From positions 1-49,170 of the forward strand of contig CAYRWM010000010.1 in assembly GCA_964428055.1 (NCBI GenBank): 49,170 nt of DNA. Reading direction: 5' to 3'. Both the position numbers and the translations under genes were made by a program. The notes under the pieces are model-generated. The model saw nothing but the letters and a program-made list of their open reading frames with translations. It did no database searches and had not been told where the DNA came from. The DNA comes from CAYRWM01 sp964428055. GTDB lineage: Bacteria; Bacillota; Clostridia; Christensenellales; Christensenellaceae. Numbering within the stretch: position 1 is the first letter of the stretch; every line of letters starts with the position of its first letter. Below, piece by piece: positions 31,180-39,521 of this stretch.

Positions 31180-32373
31180 ATGAAAGTACTGATATGCAAT
31201 GCGGGCAGCACGTCCCTCAAATTCAAACTGTACCTGATGCCCGAAGAGACGGTTCTCGCAGGCGGGAATATAGAGCGCATAAGAGATGAAAAAGGCGGAC
31301 TGTTCAGATATTACAGCGCAGACGGTTTCAAAGAAGAAACACATGCTGTCGTAAAGGACTACCGCGCCGGAATCGACATGTTCCTTGAAAAGCTCTGCGG
31401 CAGTGAGCACAGAGCAGTCGAGGATACATCCGAGATAGACGCGGTCGGTTTCAAGACCGTTCTTTCAAAGGATCATTACGGCGTCCATCTCATGGACGAT
31501 GAGACCATTCAGGGAATGAGAGACTTCCTTTCGGTCGCCCCTGCGCACAACAGCCACTATCTTGAGGCAGTCGGGTCCTTCAAAGAGATACTTCCGGAAA
31601 CCCCCATGGTGGGAGCATTTGAAACGGCTTTCCATCAAACCATGCCGAAGGAAGCATACATCTATTCGGGACCGTACGAATGGTATGAAAAGTACGGGAT
31701 AAGGCGACTCGGCTACCACGGCGCTTCGCATTCATATGTGGCCGACTGTCTGACGGCCGAACTAGGCAGCAGATACAGAGCCGTATCCTGCCATCTCGGA
31801 GGCTCGGGATCCCTGTGCGCCATAGTCGACGGGAAGAGCACGGACACATCTTTCGGCATGTCGCTGCAGTGCGGTCTGCCCCAGTCCAACAGGGCAGGCG
31901 ATATAGATCCGTTCATAATATCCTATCTCATGCGCGACTGCGGTATGACCGAAAAGGAAGTGTTCGACGGCCTCGGTAAGAACGGAGGCCTGCTCGGCAT
32001 TTCGGGCGTATCCAATGACCTGAGAGATATAGAGGAGGCAGCAGATACCAACGAACGGGCAAAGCTGGCAATAGATATATACATAAGAGAGATAATACGG
32101 TATATAGGCGGTTACGCCGCGATAATGGGAGGGCTTGACGCCATCGCCCTTACGGGAGGAATCGGAGAGAACAGCCTTACCGTAAGGAACAGGATCGCGG
32201 AAGCGTTTTCATATCTGGGACTCAAACCCGGGGACGAAAAGCCCATGAAAGAGGGCAGACACGGAAGTCCGGGGAAGATCATAACATCCGGTGACTCGGC
32301 CGTTAAGATGTTCGTTATACCGGCCAATGAAGAGCTGGGCATAGCAAGAAAAGTATACGATAAATTAAAATAA
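31180..32373 (+). CDS. ackA: Acetate kinase family protein (ackA-like, divergent)
   Basis: A 397-aa ASKHA kinase. Phosphate-1 motif CNAGSTSLKFKLY at the N-terminus (usual NAGSSSLKF), RRLGYHGASHSYV (usual RRYGFHGTSH), HLGGSGSLCAI (usual HLGNGAS), RAGDIDP, and TGGIGENS for the adenosine site. The conserved SMGFTPLEGLMMGTR stretch is replaced by SFGMSLQCGLPQSNRAG, so the substrate pocket differs from standard acetate kinase. No phosphotransacetylase gene is next to it. It could be acetate kinase in acetate-forming fermentation or a paralogue for another short acyl phosphate. It is monocistronic, with its own promoter and terminator. Confidence 0.75.
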   Translation: MKVLICNAGSTSLKFKLYLMPEETVLAGGNIERIRDEKGGLFRYYSADGFKEETHAVVKDYRAGIDMFLEKLCGSEHRAVEDTSEIDAVGFKTVLSKDHYGVHLMDDETIQGMRDFLSVAPAHNSHYLEAVGSFKEILPETPMVGAFETAFHQTMPKEAYIYSGPYEWYEKYGIRRLGYHGASHSYVADCLTAELGSRYRAVSCHLGGSGSLCAIVDGKSTDTSFGMSLQCGLPQSNRAGDIDPFIISYLMRDCGMTEKEVFDGLGKNGGLLGISGVSNDLRDIEEAADTNERAKLAIDIYIREIIRYIGGYAAIMGGLDAIALTGGIGENSLTVRNRIAEAFSYLGLKPGDEKPMKEGRHGSPGKIITSGDSAVKMFVIPANEELGIARKVYDKLK

Positions 32374-32398
32374 GGGCTTTATTCAAAGCCCTTTTTTC
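32372..32398. terminator. Bidirectional terminator between ackA-like gene and dehydrogenase
   Basis: AAGGGCTTT-ATTC-AAAGCCCTT followed by T residues on the plus strand, and by ATTTTAATTT on the minus strand. Confidence 0.85.
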
Positions 32399-32399
32399 T

Positions 32400-33449
32400 T
32401 CAGAACACTATGACGTTTTTAAGACCCTTTAAGTCCCTTGCCATCTCGAACGCCCTGATGGCGTCTTTTTTATCTATCTCGGAAGTCACGATCTTGCTTA
32501 GGTCCACACCGCCTGATTCGGCGATCGCAAGAGCGCGTCTGTAGTGGTAGACCGACGAGCAGGACGAACCGACGATCCGGAGTGCTTTGTAATGTATCTC
32601 GTTCGTGTCGAGAGGGACGGGCTGCTGCTCTTTTGGGACACCGCCGAAGAAATGAACTCGTCCGTTGAATCCCATGAGTGAGAATACGACCATCTGGGCC
32701 TCCGGATCCGGGCAGGCGGTTACAGCCACATCGAATCCGCATCCTTCAGTGAAACTGTCGGTAAAACCTTTTATGTCACTGCCGTCAAACAATTCGGCAA
32801 ACGGAAGGTTCTTTTCAGCCATACGTCTCCTGTCGGCATCCTTTTCGCTGACAGCAACGCGCAGTCCGGCGTCGTGAAGCAGCATCGAGTGCATCGTCCC
32901 TATGGGTCCCGCTCCTATGACGAGAGCTCTTTCGCCCGGTTTCGCATCCAGCATCGAAAAACCGTAGTATACACAGGACAGGGGTTCGACTATCGCCGCT
33001 TCGCAGTCGGTAAGTTTGTCCGATAGCGGTATCACATTGCCCTGGCTTATCATGGCCTCGGTTATTAGAGCGTACTCCGACATAAGACCCGTTGTGTTCA
33101 TGCCGCAGGCCCTGAGCTCACGGCACTGATGCGGATTGCCGCTTGTGCATATGGCGCAGGTGCCGCATCCCGTGCACGGAACGACCGCCACCCTCATGCC
33201 TTTTTCAAAGCCGCTCACTGCAGAACCTATCTCTGCTATCTCGGCGCATACTTCATGTCCCAGTGTCAGCGGATGCTTCTCGTCAAAACCGGGCCTTCCG
33301 AACCTCCATGAACGTATATCCGTACCGCAGACAGCGGCTGCCCTTATCCTGACCAGCATCTGCCTGTCGTTTATAGAGGGTATATCCTCCTCGACTATCC
33401 TTATATCTCCCGCTCCGAAGAGCTTAACGCTAAGCATCTTATTACTCAT
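32400..33449 (-). CDS. Zinc-dependent MDR alcohol/polyol dehydrogenase
   Basis: A 349-aa medium-chain dehydrogenase. Catalytic zinc ligands are in AAVCGTDIRSW and TLGHEVCAEI; the structural zinc loop is CTGCGTCAICTSGNPHQC (four Cys); the Rossmann motif is VIGAGPIGTM. It resembles sorbitol or threonine dehydrogenase and oxidises a secondary alcohol with NAD(P). The exact substrate cannot be told. It overlaps the small zinc-ribbon gene by 8 bp, and that gene overlaps the MATE gene, giving a three-gene unit. Confidence 0.85.
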   Translation of the reverse strand: MSNKMLSVKLFGAGDIRIVEEDIPSINDRQMLVRIRAAAVCGTDIRSWRFGRPGFDEKHPLTLGHEVCAEIAEIGSAVSGFEKGMRVAVVPCTGCGTCAICTSGNPHQCRELRACGMNTTGLMSEYALITEAMISQGNVIPLSDKLTDCEAAIVEPLSCVYYGFSMLDAKPGERALVIGAGPIGTMHSMLLHDAGLRVAVSEKDADRRRMAEKNLPFAELFDGSDIKGFTDSFTEGCGFDVAVTACPDPEAQMVVFSLMGFNGRVHFFGGVPKEQQPVPLDTNEIHYKALRIVGSSCSSVYHYRRALAIAESGGVDLSKIVTSEIDKKDAIRAFEMARDLKGLKNVIVF

Positions 33450-33648
33450 CTGTGTCTTCCCTTTCCGTTATGAATGCTCTCTGGAGGATCTCGTCGTCCT
33501 TCATGCGCTTAAACATCTCTTTTGATATCACACTGTCCGTACCGAGACAGTCCGTACACCTAAAGCCGCATACCGGACATATGCATGCCCCGAGACCGGC
33601 GTTCTCATGCACCATGTATTCACCGCACTCCCTGCAGCTGCATCTCAT
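33442..33648 (-). CDS. Small zinc-ribbon protein
   Basis: A 68-aa protein with seven cysteines, including CSCREC, CICPVC and CTDC, i.e. rubredoxin- or ribbon-like knuckles, and an acidic C-terminal helix. I use the ATG at 33648, which follows GGGGG; the longer reading to 33684 lies inside the MATE gene. It overlaps the MATE stop by 4 bp and the dehydrogenase start by 8 bp, so it is translated with both. The function is unknown. Confidence 0.65.
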   Translation of the reverse strand: MRCSCRECGEYMVHENAGLGACICPVCGFRCTDCLGTDSVISKEMFKRMKDDEILQRAFITEREDTDE

Positions 33649-35003
33649 GCCGGCACCCCCTTCGATATGACAGGCCTGCGCCATCTTCCGGATCTGTAAT
33701 ATATGAATATGATTATTATCTGAACCACCGATGCTATAGGAGCCGCGTATCCGATCTCATAGAGTGTAGCACCCGCGATTGATGACAGTATGAACGCTGC
33801 CGGCACCCTGACGCCGAACGTTGATATACAGTTGTTCATGAGCGTAAAGCCCGTATGGCCCGTTCCGTTCACGAAACCGTTGAAACAGAACACAAAGGCG
33901 ACCAGTATGAAATCCCATGAGAAGGACTTTATGTACAGAAGGCCCTGGGCAACCACGCCCGGATCCTTCGTGAACACTCCCATCAGGTTCTCGGGTACAG
34001 CCATAAACAGAAGGAAGAACACTATTCCGAATGCAAGCGATATGAGAAGTCCCATATGAAAACACTTTCGCGCTCTTTCCTCTATTCCGGCGCCCATGTT
34101 CTGGGCAACCATGGCTGATATAGCCATCGAGAATGATATGGCGGGCAGCATAAAGAACAGATTGTACTTTTCAAGAATACCCACCGCTGCCGAAGCCTCA
34201 ACGCCGAACACGTTGACTATGGCCGTCAGGATTATGAACGACACGGAAACCAGAGAGTTCTGCAGAGCCATCGGGACGCCTACTTTGAGCACGCTCTTTA
34301 TCCGTTTTCCCGTGGTCCTGAAACTGCTGAGCTTAAAATCGAATATGAAATCCCGTTTTTTGAGCATTACAACAGCCAGAATCATGCTAATACCCTGGGA
34401 TGTTATAGTCGCTATCGCAGCGCCCGACGCGCCCATGCCCGCCGAAACAAGCACTATGTCGAGACCGATATTGATGACGCACGCGATCGCAACGAATATG
34501 AGAGGACTCTTTGAATCTCCCAGACCCCTCAGAATACCGGATATCGCGTTGTATCCGAATATGAAGAATATTCCGCAGGCGCATATGAATATATAATCCC
34601 TGGCGAAAGGAGCCGCTTCGGCAGGGGCGTTCATCCATTCGACAACGGGACCGCTCAGGACAATGAGCACTGCCGTGAACACTCCCGCGAGCACTATGAA
34701 GAGGGTAAAGCAGGTACCTATCATCTTCGATGCCCTATCCCTGTTCCCTTCGCCCACATAGTGACCGACGAGTATCGTACCGCCCGTAGCGAGTCCTGTT
34801 ATGAGGTTTGTGAACATGTTTGTGACCTGCGTGCCTGTGGCAACGGCCGACTGATGCACGGAGCCCGCGAACTGGCCCACTATAAGAAGATCCGCGGCAC
34901 CGTAACAGGCCTGCAACAGTATGGCAAGCAGGAACGGGACAGCGAATTTCAGCATTGTCTTATATATATTGCCTTTTGTGAGATCCATCTCTCTTGAAGA
35001 CAT
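33645..35003 (-). CDS. MATE family efflux transporter
   Basis: A 452-aa protein with twelve membrane helices and the MATE start KFAVPFLLAILLQACYGAAD, followed by VGQFAG and the ATGTQVTNMF segment. It belongs to the NorM/DinF-type sodium- or proton-driven exporters of drugs or metabolites. The substrate is unknown. It is the first gene of a unit with the zinc-ribbon protein and the dehydrogenase. Confidence 0.9.
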   Translation of the reverse strand: MSSREMDLTKGNIYKTMLKFAVPFLLAILLQACYGAADLLIVGQFAGSVHQSAVATGTQVTNMFTNLITGLATGGTILVGHYVGEGNRDRASKMIGTCFTLFIVLAGVFTAVLIVLSGPVVEWMNAPAEAAPFARDYIFICACGIFFIFGYNAISGILRGLGDSKSPLIFVAIACVINIGLDIVLVSAGMGASGAAIATITSQGISMILAVVMLKKRDFIFDFKLSSFRTTGKRIKSVLKVGVPMALQNSLVSVSFIILTAIVNVFGVEASAAVGILEKYNLFFMLPAISFSMAISAMVAQNMGAGIEERARKCFHMGLLISLAFGIVFFLLFMAVPENLMGVFTKDPGVVAQGLLYIKSFSWDFILVAFVFCFNGFVNGTGHTGFTLMNNCISTFGVRVPAAFILSSIAGATLYEIGYAAPIASVVQIIIIFIYYRSGRWRRPVISKGVPA

Positions 35004-35113
35004 TCAATCTACCTCATTTCCGAAACAAGATTATAACATCGAGGGCGGCAAAAATCAAAGGTGAAAATGTGATAGAATAAGGTATCAGAATTACAAGAAA
35101 AGAGCGAAATAGC

Positions 35114-36070
35114 ATGAAGATAGTCATACTGGACGCATACACTGCAAACCCCGGAGACCTCTCCTGGGACGGCATAGCGAAATTCGGCGACCTGGCCGTC
35201 TATGACAGGACCCCGACGGATAAGATAACCGAAAGGATAGGAGATGCGGAGATCGTTTTCACAAACAAGACCGTGCTAACGGAAGAGATCCTTAAAGCCT
35301 GTCCGTCAGTAAGGTTCATAAGCGTTCTTGCGACCGGATACAACGTAGTCGATACTGACTATGCGAAAAAAGCGGGCATCACCGTCTGCAACGTGCCGGC
35401 CTACAGCACGGACGCCGCTTCTCAGCATGCTATAGCTCTTCTGCTTGAGATATGCAACAACGTGGGACTGCACAGCCGTGAAGTCAGATACGGCAAGTGG
35501 TGCGGCTGCAGTGATTTCTGCTTTACCGTAAAGCCCGTGATAGAACTGAACGGTAAGACCATGGGTATAATAGGCCTCGGAAACATAGGGAAAAAGACAG
35601 CGCAGACTGCCATATCGCTCGGCATGGAAGTCATGGCTTCCTCAAAGATGAGCAGAGACTTTCCGGAAACGGATAGTTTCAAATACGCTGATACAGAAGA
35701 AATATTCAGGTCTTCCGATGTCATAGTCCTTCACTGTCCTCTTAATGAAGAGACACGTGAGATAATAAACAAAGACACCATCCGAACGATGAAGGACGGT
35801 GTCATACTCATAAACAACGGGCGCGGTCCTCTCTTAAACGAGCAGGACACGGCTGACGCTCTTAATTCCGGGAAAATTTATGCGGCCGGACTGGATGTTC
35901 TGTCAACGGAACCGCCGTCTCCGGACAATCCTCTCTTAACGGCCAGAAACTGCTATATAACACCGCATATAAGCTGGGCCTCAAAAGAAGCCAGAGAGCG
36001 ACTCATCGACATATCGGCATTGAATCTTGAGATGTTCCTGAAAGGCACCCCGGTAAATACCGTGTTTTAG
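35114..36070 (+). CDS. D-2-hydroxyacid dehydrogenase (glycerate dehydrogenase type)
   Basis: A 318-aa NAD-dependent enzyme. Cofactor motif GIIGLGNIGKKTAQ at about 148-161. The catalytic triad is Arg in INNGRGPLL, Glu in VLSTEPPSP and His in TPHISWAS. It is closest in pattern to hydroxypyruvate reductase/glycerate dehydrogenase (HprA), which interconverts hydroxypyruvate and D-glycerate. It overlaps the convergent zinc-ribbon gene by 4 bp at its 3' end, so there is no room for a separate terminator. Confidence 0.88.
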   Translation: MKIVILDAYTANPGDLSWDGIAKFGDLAVYDRTPTDKITERIGDAEIVFTNKTVLTEEILKACPSVRFISVLATGYNVVDTDYAKKAGITVCNVPAYSTDAASQHAIALLLEICNNVGLHSREVRYGKWCGCSDFCFTVKPVIELNGKTMGIIGLGNIGKKTAQTAISLGMEVMASSKMSRDFPETDSFKYADTEEIFRSSDVIVLHCPLNEETREIINKDTIRTMKDGVILINNGRGPLLNEQDTADALNSGKIYAAGLDVLSTEPPSPDNPLLTARNCYITPHISWASKEARERLIDISALNLEMFLKGTPVNTVF

Positions 36071-36276
36071 CCCTCTTCATTAAAGAGAGTTTCCGGATCC
36101 TCTATAAAAACAGATACTTCGCCGCATACCGGGCAGACAGCTGCCAGAGGATGCGCATGCTTCCCGTAGGCAGGTCCGGGATCGGCCGTGATCATCAGTC
36201 CGTATGACGCGGCATCCGGCTTTATGCCGCATATCCTCGTTTCAGCTCCACATCTTAAGCATTTTCTGTTTTCCAT
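36067..36276 (-). CDS. Small zinc-ribbon protein
   Basis: A 69-aa protein with two knuckles, CLRC near the N-terminus and CPVC at about 47-50, and a spacer with a conserved-looking PAYGKHAHPLAA. It is like small nucleic-acid-binding zinc-ribbon proteins common in Clostridia. GAAGAAGGCG precedes the ATG. It is convergent with, and overlaps by 4 bp, the hydroxyacid dehydrogenase gene. The function is unknown. Confidence 0.65.
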   Translation of the reverse strand: MENRKCLRCGAETRICGIKPDAASYGLMITADPGPAYGKHAHPLAAVCPVCGEVSVFIEDPETLFNEEG

Positions 36277-36385
36277 TATTTCGCCTTCTTTCCGTGCTTC
36301 TACGTTTTAATTATACATCATGCACACTCGGCTTTTCAGTCACTTTAGATAAACGGCGGAAATAATTTCAAAAGCGCCGTATCGT

Positions 36386-36415
36386 TTGACACTCGTAATA
36401 CCATTTTTTTATAAT
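36386..36415 (+). promoter_or_regulatory. Promoter of the MFS transporter gene
   Basis: TTGACA (perfect), 18 bp, TATAAT (perfect). This is the strongest-looking vegetative promoter in the window, with a leader of about 30 nt. Confidence 0.8.
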
Positions 36416-36453
36416 CTATATGTACGGACAAACCTTGGATGGGAGAATGAAAA

Positions 36454-37644
36454 ATGGAAAAGAGAAAGAACGCACTCGCGAGACTTGTCCTTTATCTCGT
36501 GTATGTGGCTGAAGGTCTGACTGTAACACAGCTGTCACCGCTTGTAACAGAGATAACAAATGACTTTAAGCTGACAGATACACAGGCAGGTCTCATCAAT
36601 TCAATGTCTTATATAGGCGGCGCGATATCAATAGTGCTGCTTATATTCCTGACCAGAAAGTTCAAAAAGGGCTGGATATTCATAGTCGCGACAGCGCTTT
36701 TCTGCGCGATGATGTACATACTCGGCACGACCGACACGTACTTCCAGCTGCTGGTCTACATCCTGGTGCTCGGCATCGGCAGGATGATCATCGACTCCGT
36801 CGCGAACTCACTGCTCGCAGACAGGTTCACGGAAGGCGTGACCAAATACACGAACACACTGCATATGTGCTTCTCCATAGGCGCGTTCGTATCACCTATC
36901 ATAATAGCAGTCATCAAGTCCCAGGTGGATATGGGCTGGCGCGACACCTACTTCATGTTCGCCGTGATATCGACAGTGATATTCGCCCTGTTCCTGGCAT
37001 TCTGGAGAGATACCGGCATATCGGACAAGGCGCATCAGAAGGAACTGGGAGCACAGTCTCTCGGCAAGACGCTGTTCAGAGACAAGGCGTTCTGGCTCTC
37101 CTGCATAATAATACTTGTATACGAACTTCATCAGATCGGCGTTACATACTGGACTTCGGCATACTTTGAAACAAAGGATATACCCCTCATGGTCGCACAG
37201 TTCTCGGCCTCGGCGCTGTGGATCGGTATAATAGTCAGCCGACTCATTTCTGCCAGACTCAACAGGGATGACATCATAGTCCCGTGGGTAACGTTCGGTT
37301 CTCTCATCGGCGGCATATTCATGACCATCGCGGTTGCGATAGATCAGCCTTACTTCATGATCGCATGCTACTTCATAGCAGGCATAACGACAGGCGCTAT
37401 CATTCCTTCGCTCATAGCGAGGGTAGGCAAGGCCTTCCCCGCACATACAGGGGTCAGCGCAACGATGATATGTCTGTTCATAACGATAGGCAGCTGCATA
37501 GCCCCCATACTCATGGGCGGTATCGCAGACGCTGTCGGAATGCACACGGCGATGTTCATGGGCGGTCTGCCGCTGCTCGCTATCTTCGTTATAGCGATCA
37601 TCGGCTTCGGCAGACAGGCCATACCGGGAAAGCAGAAACAGTAA
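36454..37644 (+). CDS. Major facilitator superfamily transporter
   Basis: A 396-aa protein with twelve predicted helices. The loop between helices 2 and 3 (LTRKFKKG) is a weakened MFS motif, and ADRFTEGVTKYTNTLHMCFS follows helix 4. The first helix holds the acidic YLVYVAEGLTVTQLSP. The substrate is unknown. It has its own strong promoter, and the zinc-ribbon gene after it has another, so it is probably monocistronic. Confidence 0.85.
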   Translation: MEKRKNALARLVLYLVYVAEGLTVTQLSPLVTEITNDFKLTDTQAGLINSMSYIGGAISIVLLIFLTRKFKKGWIFIVATALFCAMMYILGTTDTYFQLLVYILVLGIGRMIIDSVANSLLADRFTEGVTKYTNTLHMCFSIGAFVSPIIIAVIKSQVDMGWRDTYFMFAVISTVIFALFLAFWRDTGISDKAHQKELGAQSLGKTLFRDKAFWLSCIIILVYELHQIGVTYWTSAYFETKDIPLMVAQFSASALWIGIIVSRLISARLNRDDIIVPWVTFGSLIGGIFMTIAVAIDQPYFMIACYFIAGITTGAIIPSLIARVGKAFPAHTGVSATMICLFITIGSCIAPILMGGIADAVGMHTAMFMGGLPLLAIFVIAIIGFGRQAIPGKQKQ

Positions 37645-37672
37645 ATAAAGTGTTAACTATCGGGCATACCGC

Positions 37673-37701
37673 TTGATGCGTGTAAGGGACGCAAATATAA
37701 T
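37673..37701 (+). promoter_or_regulatory. Promoter of the double zinc-ribbon gene
   Basis: TTGATG, 17 bp, TATAAT. A GCG..CGC hairpin lies in the spacer. AAAAGGAGC is the ribosome binding site before the ATG at 37738. Confidence 0.7.
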
Positions 37702-37737
37702 CTTAAGTGAACAACAATATAAAAGGAGCATAAACAC

Positions 37738-38199
37738 ATGAGCATAGGCAGCAAGATAGCAGGATTCGGCAAGACGATAGCAGACGGAACCAAAAAGATG
37801 GGCCGTGAGATGAGTCTCGGCGCAGAAACGGATACCCTCAAAAGAAATATAAAGAACGTACAGCAGGAACTCGGCGAGAGATACTACACTCTCTACAAGG
37901 ACACACCTGCCGAAGAGTTCAAACAGTACTGTGAAGAGCTTGACAGGCTGAACGCCGAACTGGAAGCCAAGAAAAAAGAGCTCGAAGAGCTTGCAGGCAA
38001 AAAGAACTGTCCGAGCTGCGGAGCGCCCATTGATAAAGGCTCGATGTTCTGTTCGTCATGCGGAGCAAAGATAACGGCCGAGGAACCTGCCGCGGAAGAA
38101 CCCGCTGCACCGGCCGGGCCAGTATGCCCTAACTGCGGACAGCCCGTCCCCGAAGGACACATGTTCTGCACAAGTTGCGGCACAAAGATTGAAAAATAG
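37738..38199 (+). CDS. Coiled-coil protein with two zinc ribbons
   Basis: A 153-aa soluble protein. Residues 1-85 are helical, with a coiled coil (about 30-82, rich in Glu and Lys). The first zinc ribbon is CPSCGAPIDKGSMFCSSCG, then an Ala/Pro/Glu linker, then the second ribbon CPNCGQPVPEGHMFCTSCG. The ribbons are near repeats of each other (a DZANK-like pair). Such proteins are common in gut Clostridia; they are thought to bind partner proteins or nucleic acid, but no function is established. Confidence 0.8.
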   Translation: MSIGSKIAGFGKTIADGTKKMGREMSLGAETDTLKRNIKNVQQELGERYYTLYKDTPAEEFKQYCEELDRLNAELEAKKKELEELAGKKNCPSCGAPIDKGSMFCSSCGAKITAEEPAAEEPAAPAGPVCPNCGQPVPEGHMFCTSCGTKIEK

Positions 38200-38210
38200 T
38201 CATATAAAAA

Positions 38211-38244
38211 AGAAGCCGGCTTCGGAAACGAAGCCGGTTTTTTT
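38211..38244. terminator. Terminator after the double zinc-ribbon gene
   Basis: CCGGCTTCG-GAAA-CGAAGCCGG followed by seven T: a nine-pair stem with a GNRA tetraloop. An A-run on the left allows use on the minus strand for the deaminase gene ending at 38253. Confidence 0.9.
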
Positions 38245-38252
38245 GTTCATTA

Positions 38253-39521
38253 TCAGAGGCTCTGTATGAATTCCTTCATCTTTGCCATACATTCATCTAT
38301 GTCACAGAATGTGACCTCACCGTTCTCATAGAGTATATCCCCTCCGACCATTGTCATGCAGACATCACTGTCCGTGCCGGAGTAGACTATATTCGGAATG
38401 GTATTGCCGCATGCGGGAGCATACCTTATTCCCGAAGTATCGACCATTATAAGATCGGCGTTCTTTCCCTTTTCTATCGTACCCGAGTTGAGGTTCATGG
38501 CCTTAGCTCCGTTTACTGTTGCCATCCTAAGAGCACTCAGCGCGTCGACCGCTGTCGCGTCCAGACTGTCCGCTTTGTGGATGAGCGCGCACTCCGTCAT
38601 CTCTCTCCATACCGAAAGAGCGTTGTTCGAAGAAGCGCTGTCCGTTCCGAGTGCGATATTGACGCCCTTTTTCTTCATGTCCGGAACGGGCGCTATGCCG
38701 GACGCCAGCTTCATGTTGCTGGACGGGCAGTGCGATACCGTTACATCTCCCGAAGCGAGTAATTCTATCTCTTCCTCTTCTGGCCATACGCAGTGAGCCG
38801 CTATCACTTTGGAATCAAGTATTCCGGTATCCTTAAGCAGTCTTATCGGAGTTGTCCCGTTCGCTTTCATGCATCCGTCGACTTCCGACGCCGTTTCGGA
38901 CGCATGGACCTGGATTATCACATCCGTCCCCACGGCCGCTTCGGCGATACGCCTCAGCATAGAGGGCGAACATGTATATACGGCATGCGCTGCAAAGCCC
39001 ACGTCTACTCTGCCGCCTCTCATATTCTTTCTCATATCGAGCATCTCGGAGAACTTTCTCTCGCCTTCCGCGTAATCCGTATCGACAACGGACCTCCCTA
39101 TCAGGGCTCTCATGCCGCTCTTTCTGATAGCCTCTATATACCAGTCATAGAGATAATATGCGTCCGCAAACGCGGTAACGCCTCCCATGGCCATCTCTGC
39201 GAGGGCCGCCATAGCTCCGTAGTAGACTGCGGTCTCGTCCATCCTGGCTTCCGACGGCCAGATCTTTTCCTCCAGCCAGGTCATCAGCGGCATATCGTCA
39301 GCATATGAGCGGAAAAGGTTCATCGGCAGATGCGTGTGCGTATTCACAAATCCGGGCATGACTGTCTTTCCGGCAGCGTCTATACATCTGTCGGCACTGA
39401 CGCCGGGTTCTGCTCCCACGCTCTCGATGATCCCGTCCTTTATATACACGCAGGCGTCTTCGAGTATGCTGTTTTCACTGTCGAGAGTTATGACTCTCGC
39501 GTTCTTTATGAGTATGCTCAT
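38253..39521 (-). CDS. mtaD: S-adenosylhomocysteine / methylthioadenosine deaminase
   Basis: A 422-aa amidohydrolase. Metal ligands: HTHLPM (HxH) near residue 60, His in IQVHASET, His in IAAHCVW, Asp in LGTDSASS. The pattern fits the MtaD/SsnA group that removes the amino group of adenosine-type nucleosides (MTA, SAH, adenosine). Its start overlaps the stop of the AhcY homologue by 4 bp. This tight pairing suggests a shared SAH recycling pathway: deamination to S-inosylhomocysteine, then hydrolysis. Confidence 0.85.
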   Translation of the reverse strand: MSILIKNARVITLDSENSILEDACVYIKDGIIESVGAEPGVSADRCIDAAGKTVMPGFVNTHTHLPMNLFRSYADDMPLMTWLEEKIWPSEARMDETAVYYGAMAALAEMAMGGVTAFADAYYLYDWYIEAIRKSGMRALIGRSVVDTDYAEGERKFSEMLDMRKNMRGGRVDVGFAAHAVYTCSPSMLRRIAEAAVGTDVIIQVHASETASEVDGCMKANGTTPIRLLKDTGILDSKVIAAHCVWPEEEEIELLASGDVTVSHCPSSNMKLASGIAPVPDMKKKGVNIALGTDSASSNNALSVWREMTECALIHKADSLDATAVDALSALRMATVNGAKAMNLNSGTIEKGKNADLIMVDTSGIRYAPACGNTIPNIVYSGTDSDVCMTMVGGDILYENGEVTFCDIDECMAKMKEFIQSL

